Shown in pieces: positions 1-7,178 of a DNA stretch of 38,536 nt. The stretch comes from an uncultured Mucilaginibacter sp. GTDB lineage: Bacteria > Bacteroidota > Bacteroidia > Sphingobacteriales > Sphingobacteriaceae. The stretch lies in NCBI RefSeq assembly GCF_903893715.1, contig NZ_CAITNG010000116.1, positions 1 through 38,536 on the forward strand, in the 5' to 3' direction. Below the pieces are notes generated by a model. It was not told the DNA's origin, ran no database searches, and worked only from the letters and a program-made list of their open reading frames with translations. Each line of letters begins with the position of its first letter. Positions within the stretch are counted from its first letter, which is position 1. Both the position numbers and the translations under genes were made by a program.

Positions 1-41
1 TAATCAGCTCATTCCCTTATAATTTGACATTCAGTTTGCTT

Positions 42-605
42 TTAAACCGTCATGATGTCTTTTTCCTTCAATTCCAGTAGTTGGTCAACTTTGGCAATAT
101 AGGCATCAGTAAGCTTTTGGCACTCGGCCTCACCAACTTTTATTTCATCGTCAGATACGCTTTCCGACTTTAGTTTCTTGATTTTTTCGTTAGCATCTTT
201 ACGGATGTTGCGAATAGCAATTTTACCGTTTTCGCCTTCGGCCTTGGCACGTTTTACCAAATCGCGGCGACGCTCTTCAGTCAATGGCGGTACGTTGATA
301 CGGATAATGATACCATCGTTCTGCGGGTTAAAACCCAGGTTTGCTTCCATAATGGCACGCTCAATAGGGCTTAGCAACGATTTTTCCCAAGGCTGTATCA
401 CGAGGGTGCGGGCATCGGGCGAGGTTACGCTGCCTACCTGGTTTAAAGGCGTTGGCGTGCCGTAGTATTCCACCATAATGCCATCCAGCATGGCAGGCGA
501 TGCCTTGCCGGCACGTATTTTTAAAAATTCGTTATCTGTATGCTCAACAGCCTTTTCCATGTGGACTTTGGCATCAGCTAATTGTAGTTTAATGAGTTCG
601 CTCAT
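42..605 (-). CDS. frr: Ribosome recycling factor
   Basis: Ribosome recycling factor, which with EF-G splits the post-termination ribosome in the cytoplasm. The 187-residue product has the usual family length. It shows the typical N-terminal helix followed by the segment IRAGKASPAMLDGI, the central PPLTEERRRDLVK motif and the lysine/glutamate-rich C-terminal coiled coil. It is the last gene of the minus-strand translation cluster. Although it lies downstream of pyrH and a lipocalin gene, a perfect TAATTTTG -7 element at 622-629 suggests its own transcription. The ATG start gives the canonical N-terminus. No terminator is visible in the 41 bases left in the window. Confidence 0.97.
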   Translation of the reverse strand: MSELIKLQLADAKVHMEKAVEHTDNEFLKIRAGKASPAMLDGIMVEYYGTPTPLNQVGSVTSPDARTLVIQPWEKSLLSPIERAIMEANLGFNPQNDGIIIRINVPPLTEERRRDLVKRAKAEGENGKIAIRNIRKDANEKIKKLKSESVSDDEIKVGEAECQKLTDAYIAKVDQLLELKEKDIMTV

Positions 606-621
606 TGCTTATTCTTTTTGG

Positions 622-629
622 CAAAATTA
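622..629 (-). promoter_or_regulatory. Probable -7 element of frr
   Basis: Read on the minus strand this is TAATTTTG, an exact match to the Bacteroidota -7 consensus TAnnTTTG, 16 bases before the frr start codon. No clear TTG is seen at the -33 position, so the assignment rests on the -7 match and its position. Confidence 0.45.
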
Positions 630-695
630 GCAAAAAGTATCAGTTATGGAAGACCGAAACACAGCAGTGAAATGAGACCCTTACCTAAGTATCAT

Positions 696-1220
696 TTATT
701 TGGACGCCAGAGCCGCTTCTGCATGGTTTTGGCAGGTTAGTTTTTCTACCGGGTATCCCATCTGTTTGCAGCGCTCAACAATTTGGCAGTACAGGTTTTT
801 ATCCATGATTGGCTTGCGCGACATGATGAACAGGAATTTTTTATCGGGATGGCCCACTACTGCCCAGGAGTAATCGTCGGCCAGATCAATTACCCAATAG
901 TCGACCCTAAATGGCCATATAAACTGTGCCTTTAGGTGGCCATTGTTGCTGCCTTCTATCGGGAAAAGCTTTGAGTCGAAGGTATGTGTAAAGTTGTCGG
1001 TGGTTTTGCGGCCGTAGGTGTGTACGTTGTAATAGCCATCGGCGTTAAGCGTATAAACCGTCGTCGTTTGGTAGCTGTCTTTATCGAATGGTGTGGGGAT
1101 AGAGTATAAAGAATACCACTTGCCCGAAAATTTGGCCAGATCCAGTTTGGCGACAGGCTTGTTGGGCGCGGGTATAAAAGAAGTAAAAAGCAGGAATGCG
1201 GCAACAAAAAATATCTTCAT
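696..1220 (-). CDS. Secreted lipocalin family protein (Blc-like)
   Basis: Lipocalin of the bacterial Blc / apolipoprotein D type, a small beta-barrel that binds hydrophobic ligands in the cell envelope. The 174-residue protein has an N-terminal hydrophobic signal (residues 1-17) without a lipobox cysteine. The lipocalin signature GKWYSLYSIPTPFDKD follows, with the later conserved strands YWVIDLADDYSWAVVG and FLFIMSRKP. It sits between pyrH and frr, an unusual place for such a gene. Its start codon is buried in a long AT-rich inverted repeat (1215-1254), suggesting translational control. The family assignment is firm; the ligand is unknown. Confidence 0.88.
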   Translation of the reverse strand: MKIFFVAAFLLFTSFIPAPNKPVAKLDLAKFSGKWYSLYSIPTPFDKDSYQTTTVYTLNADGYYNVHTYGRKTTDNFTHTFDSKLFPIEGSNNGHLKAQFIWPFRVDYWVIDLADDYSWAVVGHPDKKFLFIMSRKPIMDKNLYCQIVERCKQMGYPVEKLTCQNHAEAALASK

Positions 1221-1254
1221 ATCCGTAATTTTTTAACAATTACGAAATATGAAG
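1215..1254 (-). promoter_or_regulatory. Inverted repeat covering the lipocalin start codon
   Basis: On the minus strand the arms CTTCATAT-tt-CGTAATT and AATTACG-g-ATATGAAG flank a 7-base loop. The arms total 15 base pairs with a small internal loop, and the ATG of the lipocalin (1218-1220) lies fully inside the 3' arm. As RNA this would be an AU-rich hairpin sequestering the start codon; as DNA it could be an operator. The structure is seen directly; the function is inferred. Confidence 0.6.
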
Positions 1255-1291
1255 ATGCGCGGATTTTTAAACCCTGTTGATAATTGCTTTT

Positions 1292-1996
1292 TTAGTGTAC
1301 CAGTGTACCTATCGGCTCGCCCTGCGCAATTTTCATAAAGTTGCCGGGTTTGTTCATATCGAAAACGATGATGGGGAGCTTGTTTTCTTTACAAAGCGTA
1401 ATCGCCGTCATGTCCATTACATTAAGGTCTTTATCATAAACTTCCTGGAAAGATATTTCTTCGTAACGAACAGCGTTGGGGTCTTTTTCCGGATCGGCGG
1501 TGTAAATGCCGTCAACACGGGTTCCTTTTAACACCACATCAGCTTTTATTTCAATGGCACGTAAAGATGCGGCTGTATCTGTAGTGAAATAGGGGTTACC
1601 GGTACCCGCGCCAAATATTACAATTTTACCCATTTCGAGGTGGTGCATGGCGCGACGGCGAATGTATGGCTCGCATATCTGCTCCATTTTAATGGCCGAT
1701 TGCAAACGCGTTTCAACTCCGATAGTTTCCAAAGCATTTTGTAATGCCATACAATTGATTACGGTGGCCAACATGCCCATATAGTCGGCCTGAGCGCGGT
1801 CCATGCCCGATTTTTCCGCACTTAATCCCCTGAATATATTACCACCACCAACAACAATCGCTATTTCTATGCCGGAATCAAAAACACCTTTGATATCGTG
1901 CGCGTATTGTAAAACACGTTCGTTATCAATACCGTACTGGCTATTGCCCATTAACGATTCGCCGCTTAGTTTCAGTAATATCCTTTTGTATTTCAT
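1292..1996 (-). CDS. pyrH: UMP kinase
   Basis: Bacterial UMP kinase, which phosphorylates UMP to UDP in pyrimidine nucleotide synthesis and belongs to the amino acid kinase fold. The 234-residue protein has the usual length and motifs: [14 protein letters not shown] at the N-terminus, [10 protein letters not shown] for phosphate binding, [13 protein letters not shown] and the C-terminal [18 protein letters not shown]. It follows tsf on the same strand but is separated from it by a strong terminator at 2099-2126. A TAATTTTG -7 element at 2013-2020 implies its own promoter. The ATG start gives the canonical [14 protein letters not shown]-terminus. Confidence 0.97.
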   Translation of the reverse strand: MKYKRILLKLSGESLMGNSQYGIDNERVLQYAHDIKGVFDSGIEIAIVVGGGNIFRGLSAEKSGMDRAQADYMGMLATVINCMALQNALETIGVETRLQSAIKMEQICEPYIRRRAMHHLEMGKIVIFGAGTGNPYFTTDTAASLRAIEIKADVVLKGTRVDGIYTADPEKDPNAVRYEEISFQEVYDKDLNVMDMTAITLCKENKLPIIVFDMNKPGNFMKIAQGEPIGTLVH

Positions 1997-2012
1997 TTTT
2001 TGGGAGGTTTGT

Positions 2013-2020
2013 CAAAATTA
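2013..2020 (-). promoter_or_regulatory. Probable -7 element of pyrH
   Basis: TAATTTTG on the minus strand matches TAnnTTTG exactly and ends 16 bases before the pyrH ATG. It lies downstream of the tsf terminator, so pyrH is likely transcribed separately from rpsB-tsf. No good TTG is seen at -33. Confidence 0.45.
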
Positions 2021-2098
2021 TTGAAATATATGTAGTGTTAAAATTTTATGTTGTTTTTGTGAACTTTATTTGCATCTACAAAAAACAAGACAAAAAAA

Positions 2099-2126
2099 AT
2101 CCCCCCCGATATAAATCGGGGGGGAT
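2099..2126 (-). terminator. Rho-independent terminator after tsf
   Basis: A GC-rich inverted repeat (ATCCCCCCCGAT / ATCGGGGGGGAT with a short AT loop) lies just after the tsf stop codon. On the minus strand a run of seven T follows (2092-2098). It closes the rplM-rpsI-rpsB-tsf transcript. Confidence 0.88.
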
Positions 2127-2133
2127 AAAATAT

Positions 2134-2973
2134 TTAGGCTCCTAAAGCAACCCGCTTGAATGCGGTAACCGTGAGGTCTTTTGCTACCCCGTTTAAAAAC
2201 TGGGCAACGCTTTTGGACGAATCCTTAACAAACTCCTGGTTTAACAGGGTGCTGTCTTTATAAAATTTGTTCAATTTACCGGCAGCAATTTTTTCGATCA
2301 TGGCTTCCGGTTTACCTTCGGCACGGATCTGCTCAGAAGCAATATCCATTTCGCGTTGTACGGTAGTGGCATCAACACCATCCTTATCAATAGCGATGGG
2401 GTTCATGGCGGCAATTTGCATCGATACATCTTTACCTGCTTCATCGGCACCTTCAACGTCAGCGCTTAAAGCTACCAATACACCTAAACGATAGTTACCG
2501 TGTATGTAAGGAACAACTTTAGCACCGGTTATCACTTCTATTTTAGATACGCCGATCTTTTCGCCAATGGTACCTGTTTTTTCAATAACGGCTTCGCCAA
2601 TTTTTTGGCCGCCAATTTCTAAAGCGTAAAGTTCTTCGACGCTTGCAGGGGCACCAGCTATAGCTGCATCAGCAATGGCGTTAGCAAAAGCTACGAAATC
2701 AGCATTTTTTGCCACGAAATCAGTTTCGCAGTTCAGTTCGATAATAACGCCTGTTTTGCCATCGGCCGAAGCGCGTGCGATAACCACACCTTCGTTCGAT
2801 TCGCGGTCCTGACGGCTGGCGGCTACTTTAGCGCCTTTTTTACGTAAAAAATCAATTGCTGCTTCAAAATCACCATTGGTTTCGGTTAAAGCTTTTTTGC
2901 AATCCATCATACCCGCACCGGTTTGTTGGCGCAGTTTGTTTACATCGGCAGCAGAAATTTGTACTGTTGACAT
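2134..2973 (-). CDS. tsf: Translation elongation factor Ts
   Basis: EF-Ts, the guanine nucleotide exchange factor for EF-Tu. The 279-residue product shows the N-terminal UBA-like segment (VNKLRQQTGAGMMDCKKALTE), the hallmark CETDFVAKN and the conserved stretch MQIAAMNPIAI. It lies 101 bases downstream of rpsB, the common bacterial pairing, and a GC hairpin in that spacer (2998-3015) may modulate the rpsB/tsf ratio. A strong terminator follows the gene. The start follows from the ATG and the canonical N-terminus. Confidence 0.97.
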   Translation of the reverse strand: MSTVQISAADVNKLRQQTGAGMMDCKKALTETNGDFEAAIDFLRKKGAKVAASRQDRESNEGVVIARASADGKTGVIIELNCETDFVAKNADFVAFANAIADAAIAGAPASVEELYALEIGGQKIGEAVIEKTGTIGEKIGVSKIEVITGAKVVPYIHGNYRLGVLVALSADVEGADEAGKDVSMQIAAMNPIAIDKDGVDATTVQREMDIASEQIRAEGKPEAMIEKIAAGKLNKFYKDSTLLNQEFVKDSSKSVAQFLNGVAKDLTVTAFKRVALGA

Positions 2974-2997
2974 TTTGATTTTCTTTTTTAAACCAAA

Positions 2998-3015
2998 CCC
3001 CCTTGATAGAGGGGG
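2998..3015 (-). other. Hairpin in the rpsB-tsf spacer
   Basis: CCCCCTT-GATA-GAGGGGG can form a 7-base-pair stem (one G-T wobble) between the rpsB stop and the tsf start. The minus-strand sequence after it is A-rich, with no T tract, so it is more likely a pause, processing or stability element than a terminator. Confidence 0.4.
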
Positions 3016-3074
3016 CTTGGGATTATGTAATTTTGTTTGTTTTTTGTTTAACGGTAACCCGTTGGTGATGAAGC

Positions 3075-3914
3075 TTATTCTTCGGTTTTTTCAACTTCGG
3101 CAGTTACCTTACGGCTTCTTTTTCCACCTTCGTCTTTTGTGCCGGGAGCAACAGGAGCCGATTCAGCAGTGTCAGCTTTTGCTTTCGCTGCGGCTGCTTC
3201 TTTTTCTGTTTCGTCTTCTTTCTCGCGTTTGCGTTCGTCCAAACCTTCTTCTATCGCTTTGATAATAACGCTAGTGATCAACGAAATTGATTTTGTAGCG
3301 TCGTCGTTAGCAGGGATTGGGAAATCGATGTTCGAAGGATCGGAGTTGGTATCCACCATTGCAAAGGTTGGGATATTCAACTTCATTGCTTCGGCAACCG
3401 CGATATGCTCTTTCTTAACGTCGATCAGGAATAATGCCGCAGGTAAACGGTTCAAATCGGCAATACCGCCTAAAAGGCTTTCCAATTTGATACGCTCGCG
3501 CTGAATCATCAGCCTTTCTTTTTTCGAAAGGTTATTGTACGTACCGTCTTTTGTCAATTTATCGATGTTCGACATCTTTTTGATCGACTTACGCACGGTT
3601 GCGAAGTTGGTTAACATACCACCTAACCAACGCTCGGTTACGAAAGGCATGTTTACTGTTTTTGCATAATCGGCTACGATATCCTTTGCTTGCTTTTTAG
3701 TAGCAACAAATAATACCTTGCGGCCCGATTTTACGATCTGTTTGATCGCAGCAGCAGCTTCTTCTGTTTTTGTTAAAGTTTTGTTCAGATCGATAATGTG
3801 GATGCCGTTACGCTCCATAAATATGTACTGAGCCATTTTTGGATCCCATTTGCGGGTAAGGTGACCAAAGTGCACACCTGCATCCAATAAGTCCTGATAT
3901 GTTGTTCTTGCCAT
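3075..3914 (-). CDS. rpsB: 30S ribosomal protein S2 (uS2)
   Basis: Ribosomal protein uS2 of the small subunit. The 279-residue protein has the family N-terminus (LLDAGVHFGHLTRKWDPKM), the ERWLGGMLTNF motif and the conserved ANDDATKSI. After about residue 228 comes a charged, alanine-rich tail of roughly 50 residues that is probably disordered. The gene lies 18 bases after rpsI, with a near-perfect Shine-Dalgarno AAGGAGG in the spacer. That is notable because Bacteroidota genes generally lack one. It is part of the rplM-rpsI-rpsB-tsf operon. Confidence 0.97.
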   Translation of the reverse strand: MARTTYQDLLDAGVHFGHLTRKWDPKMAQYIFMERNGIHIIDLNKTLTKTEEAAAAIKQIVKSGRKVLFVATKKQAKDIVADYAKTVNMPFVTERWLGGMLTNFATVRKSIKKMSNIDKLTKDGTYNNLSKKERLMIQRERIKLESLLGGIADLNRLPAALFLIDVKKEHIAVAEAMKLNIPTFAMVDTNSDPSNIDFPIPANDDATKSISLITSVIIKAIEEGLDERKREKEDETEKEAAAAKAKADTAESAPVAPGTKDEGGKRSRKVTAEVEKTEE

Positions 3915-3923
3915 TGTGTTTGT

Positions 3924-3930
3924 CCTCCTT
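3924..3930 (-). promoter_or_regulatory. Strong Shine-Dalgarno of rpsB
   Basis: The minus-strand sequence AAGGAGG sits 9 bases before the rpsB ATG. The other genes of this operon show only A-rich leaders, so this site stands out. Confidence 0.6.
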
Positions 3931-3932
3931 GA

Positions 3933-4319
3933 TTAACGTTTACTGAATTGGAATCTCTTGCGGGCTTTTTTACGACCTGGTTTTTTACGCTCAACCATAC
4001 GGTCATCGCGGGTCATAATACCTTTTGCCCTTAAAGCTGGTTTCTTTTCAGCATCAAGTTCAACAATAGCTTTAGCGATAGCTAAACGAACGGCCTCAGC
4101 CTGTCCTTTAACGCCACCACCTGCTACATTTACAGTAACATCAAATTTACCGGCCGAACCGGAAACTTCTACCGATTGGGTAGCGATGTATTGCAAAGGC
4201 AATGTTGGGAAATACTCTTTGTAGTCTTTGCCATTAACAATAATGGCGCCGCTGCCTTCTTTTAAGTAGATGCGGGCAACTGCTGTTTTCCTTCTTCCGG
4301 AAGTGTTGGTAATTGTCAT
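3933..4319 (-). CDS. rpsI: 30S ribosomal protein S9 (uS9)
   Basis: Ribosomal protein uS9, whose C-terminal tail contacts P-site tRNA. The 128-residue product has the family N-terminus (SGRRKTAVARIYLKEGSG), the glycine-rich VNVAGGGVKGQAEAVR segment and the ending KARKRFQFSKR with the invariant lysine-arginine terminus. It follows rplM by 13 bases, the universally conserved rplM-rpsI pairing, and precedes rpsB by 18 bases. Confidence 0.97.
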   Translation of the reverse strand: MTITNTSGRRKTAVARIYLKEGSGAIIVNGKDYKEYFPTLPLQYIATQSVEVSGSAGKFDVTVNVAGGGVKGQAEAVRLAIAKAIVELDAEKKPALRAKGIMTRDDRMVERKKPGRKKARKRFQFSKR

Positions 4320-4332
4320 TTCTTTTTACTGA

Positions 4333-4776
4333 TTAAAGTTTAATGGCTTTTGGTGATTGGGCCTCATGTGGATGTGTTGCGCCTGCGTAAACATGCAGGT
4401 TGCCGTAGATTGCTCTGCCCAAACGATTTTTAGGTAACATACCACGAACGGCTTTTTCAATTACGCGTTCCGGATGTTTTGCCATTAACTCCTTAGGAGA
4501 AATGAAACGCTGACCGCCCGGATAGCCGGTGTAAGAAACATACTCTTTTTGTTCGAATTTGTTTCCGGTCAGTTTTACCTTGTCTGCATTAATAACGATA
4601 ACGTTATCGCCGCAGTCTACGTTCGGGGTGAACCCTGGCTTGTTTTTTCCCCTGATGATCATAGCGATCTTAGAAGACAAGCGCCCCAAAATCTCGCCTT
4701 GTGCGTCAACAACTACCCATTCCTTGTTAACGGTTTTTTTATTGGCAGAGACAGTTTTGTAACTTAACGTATTCAC
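4333..4776 (-). CDS. rplM: 50S ribosomal protein L13 (uL13)
   Basis: Ribosomal protein uL13, an early assembly protein of the large subunit. The 147-residue product has the typical motifs WVVVDAQGEILGRLSSKIA, YSYTGYPGG-like VSYTGYPGGQ and the AVRGMLPKNRLGR signature. It is the first gene of the rplM-rpsI-rpsB-tsf operon and follows a consensus promoter at 4830-4859 with a leader of about 50 bases. The ATG gives MNTLSYKTVSANK, a normal N-terminus for Bacteroidota. Confidence 0.97.
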   Translation of the reverse strand: MNTLSYKTVSANKKTVNKEWVVVDAQGEILGRLSSKIAMIIRGKNKPGFTPNVDCGDNVIVINADKVKLTGNKFEQKEYVSYTGYPGGQRFISPKELMAKHPERVIEKAVRGMLPKNRLGRAIYGNLHVYAGATHPHEAQSPKAIKL

Positions 4777-4829
4777 TTGCTTAATATTAAATTGTATAAA
4801 TTATTTATTTACCCCAAAATTCGGGACTG

Positions 4830-4859
4830 CAAAGATAGGGTAAAATCTGTTATTGTCAA
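4830..4859 (-). promoter_or_regulatory. Consensus promoter of the rplM-rpsI-rpsB-tsf operon
   Basis: On the minus strand TTG(AC), a 19-base spacer and TATCTTTG match the Bacteroidota -33/-7 promoter consensus exactly. The element ends 53 bases before the rplM start codon. It is the clearest promoter in the window. Confidence 0.8.
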
Positions 4860-4973
4860 ATGGTTTTTTTGGAAATGTATTTAATGATGTTTTATGTTTA
4901 AAGGTTGTAATGTTGGAAGGTTTGTACCCCCTGTAAATAATAACGCAATATGGCAAGTGCGGATAGCTGTAAT

Positions 4974-5588
4974 TTAACTGCCTTGTACTAAATTGTATTT
5001 CTTGCTTAAGTCTATTAAGTATCGTAAAGTGGTTTGATTCGTTGTTTCATTATGCAAACGATTGTATTCGATTTGAGCTTCAGCAAATCGATTTAAAACA
5101 CAAAGAAAAAAAAGTTTAAGTGTAGGAGCAATACGGCCTTTGTCAAGTTCAATCAAAATGTCATCATTCGAATTAATTTTATCAAAATAGGGTAAGATGA
5201 CTCTTGAAAGGTTGTAAAATTGTATAGCCTTTAATTCATCAATGTCGCTATCAGCTGAAATTTCATACCATGTGTCCTTAGTTCCTAAAAGCTCTCCTAT
5301 TCGGCGACGTAGTATACACTCCGGTTCAGTAGGGTAGTCGGGAATTCCCTTGTTGGAATAATTATAGTAATTATTCCAATATTCGGGAGAGAATATCCCG
5401 GTGTTTATGGTGAATGAGATATACTCTTTTGAGTTGTATTTGCTTTTTTGAAGATTGATGATTTTGCCGATACCGTTATTTTGAATATAAAAGTTATTGC
5501 CTTTCTTTTTATAACCGCGTGGTTTTAATGTCTTGTGAAATATATCAGTTACGATGCTGTCAAAGGCTAATTCGGCAGAAGTTTTCAT
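4974..5588 (-). CDS. DUF4304-like protein
   Basis: A 204-residue protein of unknown function. The N-terminus (residues 5-60: a conserved helix, then LKPRGYKKKGNNFYIQ and an IINLQKSKYNS strand) resembles the DUF4304 family, small cytosolic proteins with no established role. There is no signal peptide or membrane segment. The gene is visibly more AT-rich than its neighbours and uses many AAA, AAT and ATT codons, so it may be a recent acquisition between the ribosomal operon and the receiver gene. It appears monocistronic. The family call is from memory of the motif and is moderate. Confidence 0.65.
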   Translation of the reverse strand: MKTSAELAFDSIVTDIFHKTLKPRGYKKKGNNFYIQNNGIGKIINLQKSKYNSKEYISFTINTGIFSPEYWNNYYNYSNKGIPDYPTEPECILRRRIGELLGTKDTWYEISADSDIDELKAIQFYNLSRVILPYFDKINSNDDILIELDKGRIAPTLKLFFLCVLNRFAEAQIEYNRLHNETTNQTTLRYLIDLSKKYNLVQGS

Positions 5589-5688
5589 TTAATAAAAGTA
5601 GTAAAGTAGGATTAAATTTCCTCGTCTTTTAATCAACTGTCCTGTTATAAGAACAAAATACCTGTTTACTTGTTAAGCTATTGAAATT

Positions 5689-6048
5689 ATGAGTAGTAAA
5701 AAAATTTTAATAGTAGAAGACGATGCTTTTATAGTAGAAGCATTGAGCATGGTGTTGAGCGATGAAGGGTATGATGTGGCCAGCTCTACTGACGGGGAGA
5801 TTTTTAGCAAACCGCATTTTGAACACCCTGATTTGATATTGTTGGATATACGCCTTTCGGGAATTGATCGGCGCGACTTGTGTAAATGGCTTAAGGAACA
5901 TCCGGACATGAAACATATACCGGTGATCCTTTTATCGGGCAACCGCGATATTGAGAGCATCCACAAAGAATGTGGCGCAGAAGATTATATGGTAAAGCCT
6001 TTCGACCTGACTGACCTGTTGAGCAAAATTAGCATTTATTGCAATTAG
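5689..6048 (+). CDS. Single-domain response regulator (CheY-like receiver)
   Basis: A stand-alone receiver domain of 119 residues with no output domain. It shows the acidic pair EDD (residues 10-12), the phospho-acceptor Asp53 in LLDIRLSG, Ser83 in LLSG and the invariant Lys103 in MVKPFD. Such proteins pass phosphate between kinases or act by protein contact. No kinase gene is adjacent, so its partner is elsewhere. It ends just before a perfect bidirectional terminator shared with the convergent Hsp20 gene. Confidence 0.9.
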   Translation: MSSKKILIVEDDAFIVEALSMVLSDEGYDVASSTDGEIFSKPHFEHPDLILLDIRLSGIDRRDLCKWLKEHPDMKHIPVILLSGNRDIESIHKECGAEDYMVKPFDLTDLLSKISIYCN

Positions 6049-6052
6049 GGTA

Positions 6053-6094
6053 AATTAAAACAGCGATGAGCATAAACCCATCGCTGTTTTAATT
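6053..6094. terminator. Bidirectional terminator between receiver and Hsp20 genes
   Basis: A 16-base-pair perfect stem (AATTAAAACAGCGATG with its complement) encloses a 10-base loop between two convergent genes. A and T runs at both ends would serve as the U tract in either direction. Confidence 0.88.
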
Positions 6095-6140
6095 CTAAAT
6101 TCGAAATTGATCCCGATAGCTATCGGGACGAAATCCGAAA
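6095..6140. repeat. Intergenic repeat with a nested 18-base palindrome
   Basis: A palindrome TCCCGATAGCTATCGGGA (6111-6128) is flanked by ATTCGAAATTGA and CGAAATCCGAAATC. The flanks belong to the same TTTCGGATTTCGAA-type repeat seen intact at 10180-10212 and 38458-38490. The palindrome therefore appears to split a repeat copy here. Confidence 0.55.
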
Positions 6141-6590
6141 TCAGTTAACTGTTATCTCCTGTGCCGGTTTGGTAGCCTCAGCGGTTTTGGGAAGGGTTAC
6201 GATGAGTACACCATCCTCTTGTTTGGCACTAATGTTGGCTGCGTCCACCTGCCCGTTTAAACTCAATGCCCTTTCGAACGATTTGATAGGGAACTCCTGG
6301 CGGCGGAAATCGGGGTCATAACCTTCGGCCACGGCGCGGGTGCCGCTGATGTACAGGATATCGTCCTGAACGGTTAACTTGATGTTTTCTTTGCTGAAAC
6401 CTGTTGCGTATACGTATACGATGAAGGCGGTTTCGGTATCTTCAATATTTAACGGCACATTATATTTTGGGCGAACAAATTGCCCGCCCATGTGGCGGCT
6501 AAAGTGTTTACCGAAGTGGCCGTGATGAAATGCTGCTTTGGCCGGGCCGCAACCTTGTGCGCCCATTGCCCTATGGTGTCTTCCGAACAT
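6141..6590 (-). CDS. Hsp20 / alpha-crystallin small heat shock protein
   Basis: Small heat shock protein, an ATP-independent holdase that binds unfolding proteins in the cytoplasm. The 149-residue protein has a His/Gly-rich N-terminal arm (residues 1-35) and an alpha-crystallin domain from about residue 45, starting with YNVPLNIEDTETAFIVYVYATG. The signature QEDGVLIVTLPK is near the C-terminus, followed by a short tail. It is convergent with the receiver gene and shares its terminator. The leader is A-rich without a strong ribosome site. Confidence 0.93.
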   Translation of the reverse strand: MFGRHHRAMGAQGCGPAKAAFHHGHFGKHFSRHMGGQFVRPKYNVPLNIEDTETAFIVYVYATGFSKENIKLTVQDDILYISGTRAVAEGYDPDFRRQEFPIKSFERALSLNGQVDAANISAKQEDGVLIVTLPKTAEATKPAQEITVN

Positions 6591-6673
6591 ATTGCTTATC
6601 TTTTTTTTGGGAAGACGGTGGAAAGGGTGGTTTTACTTTAAGATAGTTTTAAGAAAATGTAGATTAGCAGTAA

Positions 6674-7078
6674 ATGCAAAAACCTAAAAATACGATATAT
6701 GGGGTAAGGGTGTTATACCTGTCGGCAGCAATATTGGCTATTGTTATCGGTTCACTGGTTTTTGATAAAAGTATGATTGGTTCTGTAGTTGATATGGTTT
6801 GCCTTTTCTTTATCCCAATTGGCGGGCTATTCTACTTGATCTATTTACTCTCGAAAGGAAAATTTTGGGTGCGCTCGGTTTTATTGGCCGGAACAATAAT
6901 CAGTGGAATAAAAGTAATATTGGGTATAACCGGCATCGACGGTATTATGGGCATTTCTCTATGGCTGATGAACGTGCTTGCCTTGTACTTTTTATACAGA
7001 AAAGACAGCAATACATGGTTTGCTAATAATTTAATGCAAGAAAATTTAAAACTGATAGAAAAACAGCGGAAACGATAA
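6674..7078 (+). CDS. Small integral membrane protein, unknown function
   Basis: A 134-residue protein with about four hydrophobic membrane spans (roughly residues 10-30, 35-60, 70-90 and 92-110) and a basic C-terminal tail ending in LIEKQRKR. No family was recognised and there are no obvious catalytic residues. It is transcribed alone, divergent from hsp20 and convergent with the next gene. Coding status is supported by length, an ATG start and a membrane-protein pattern. Confidence 0.7.
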   Translation: MQKPKNTIYGVRVLYLSAAILAIVIGSLVFDKSMIGSVVDMVCLFFIPIGGLFYLIYLLSKGKFWVRSVLLAGTIISGIKVILGITGIDGIMGISLWLMNVLALYFLYRKDSNTWFANNLMQENLKLIEKQRKR

Positions 7079-7178
7079 CTTCAATTTTATAAAAACCTAC
7101 ACCAAGAATAAACCGAATAAATTGCCTTTCTGTTATAACAGATTCCCTTTCCTATTGACAAACATATCCTGGTTAATT

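Noticed and set aside
2998..3015. Terminator between rpsB and tsf
   Set aside because: The stem is followed by an A-rich, not T-rich, stretch on the minus strand, so full termination is unlikely.
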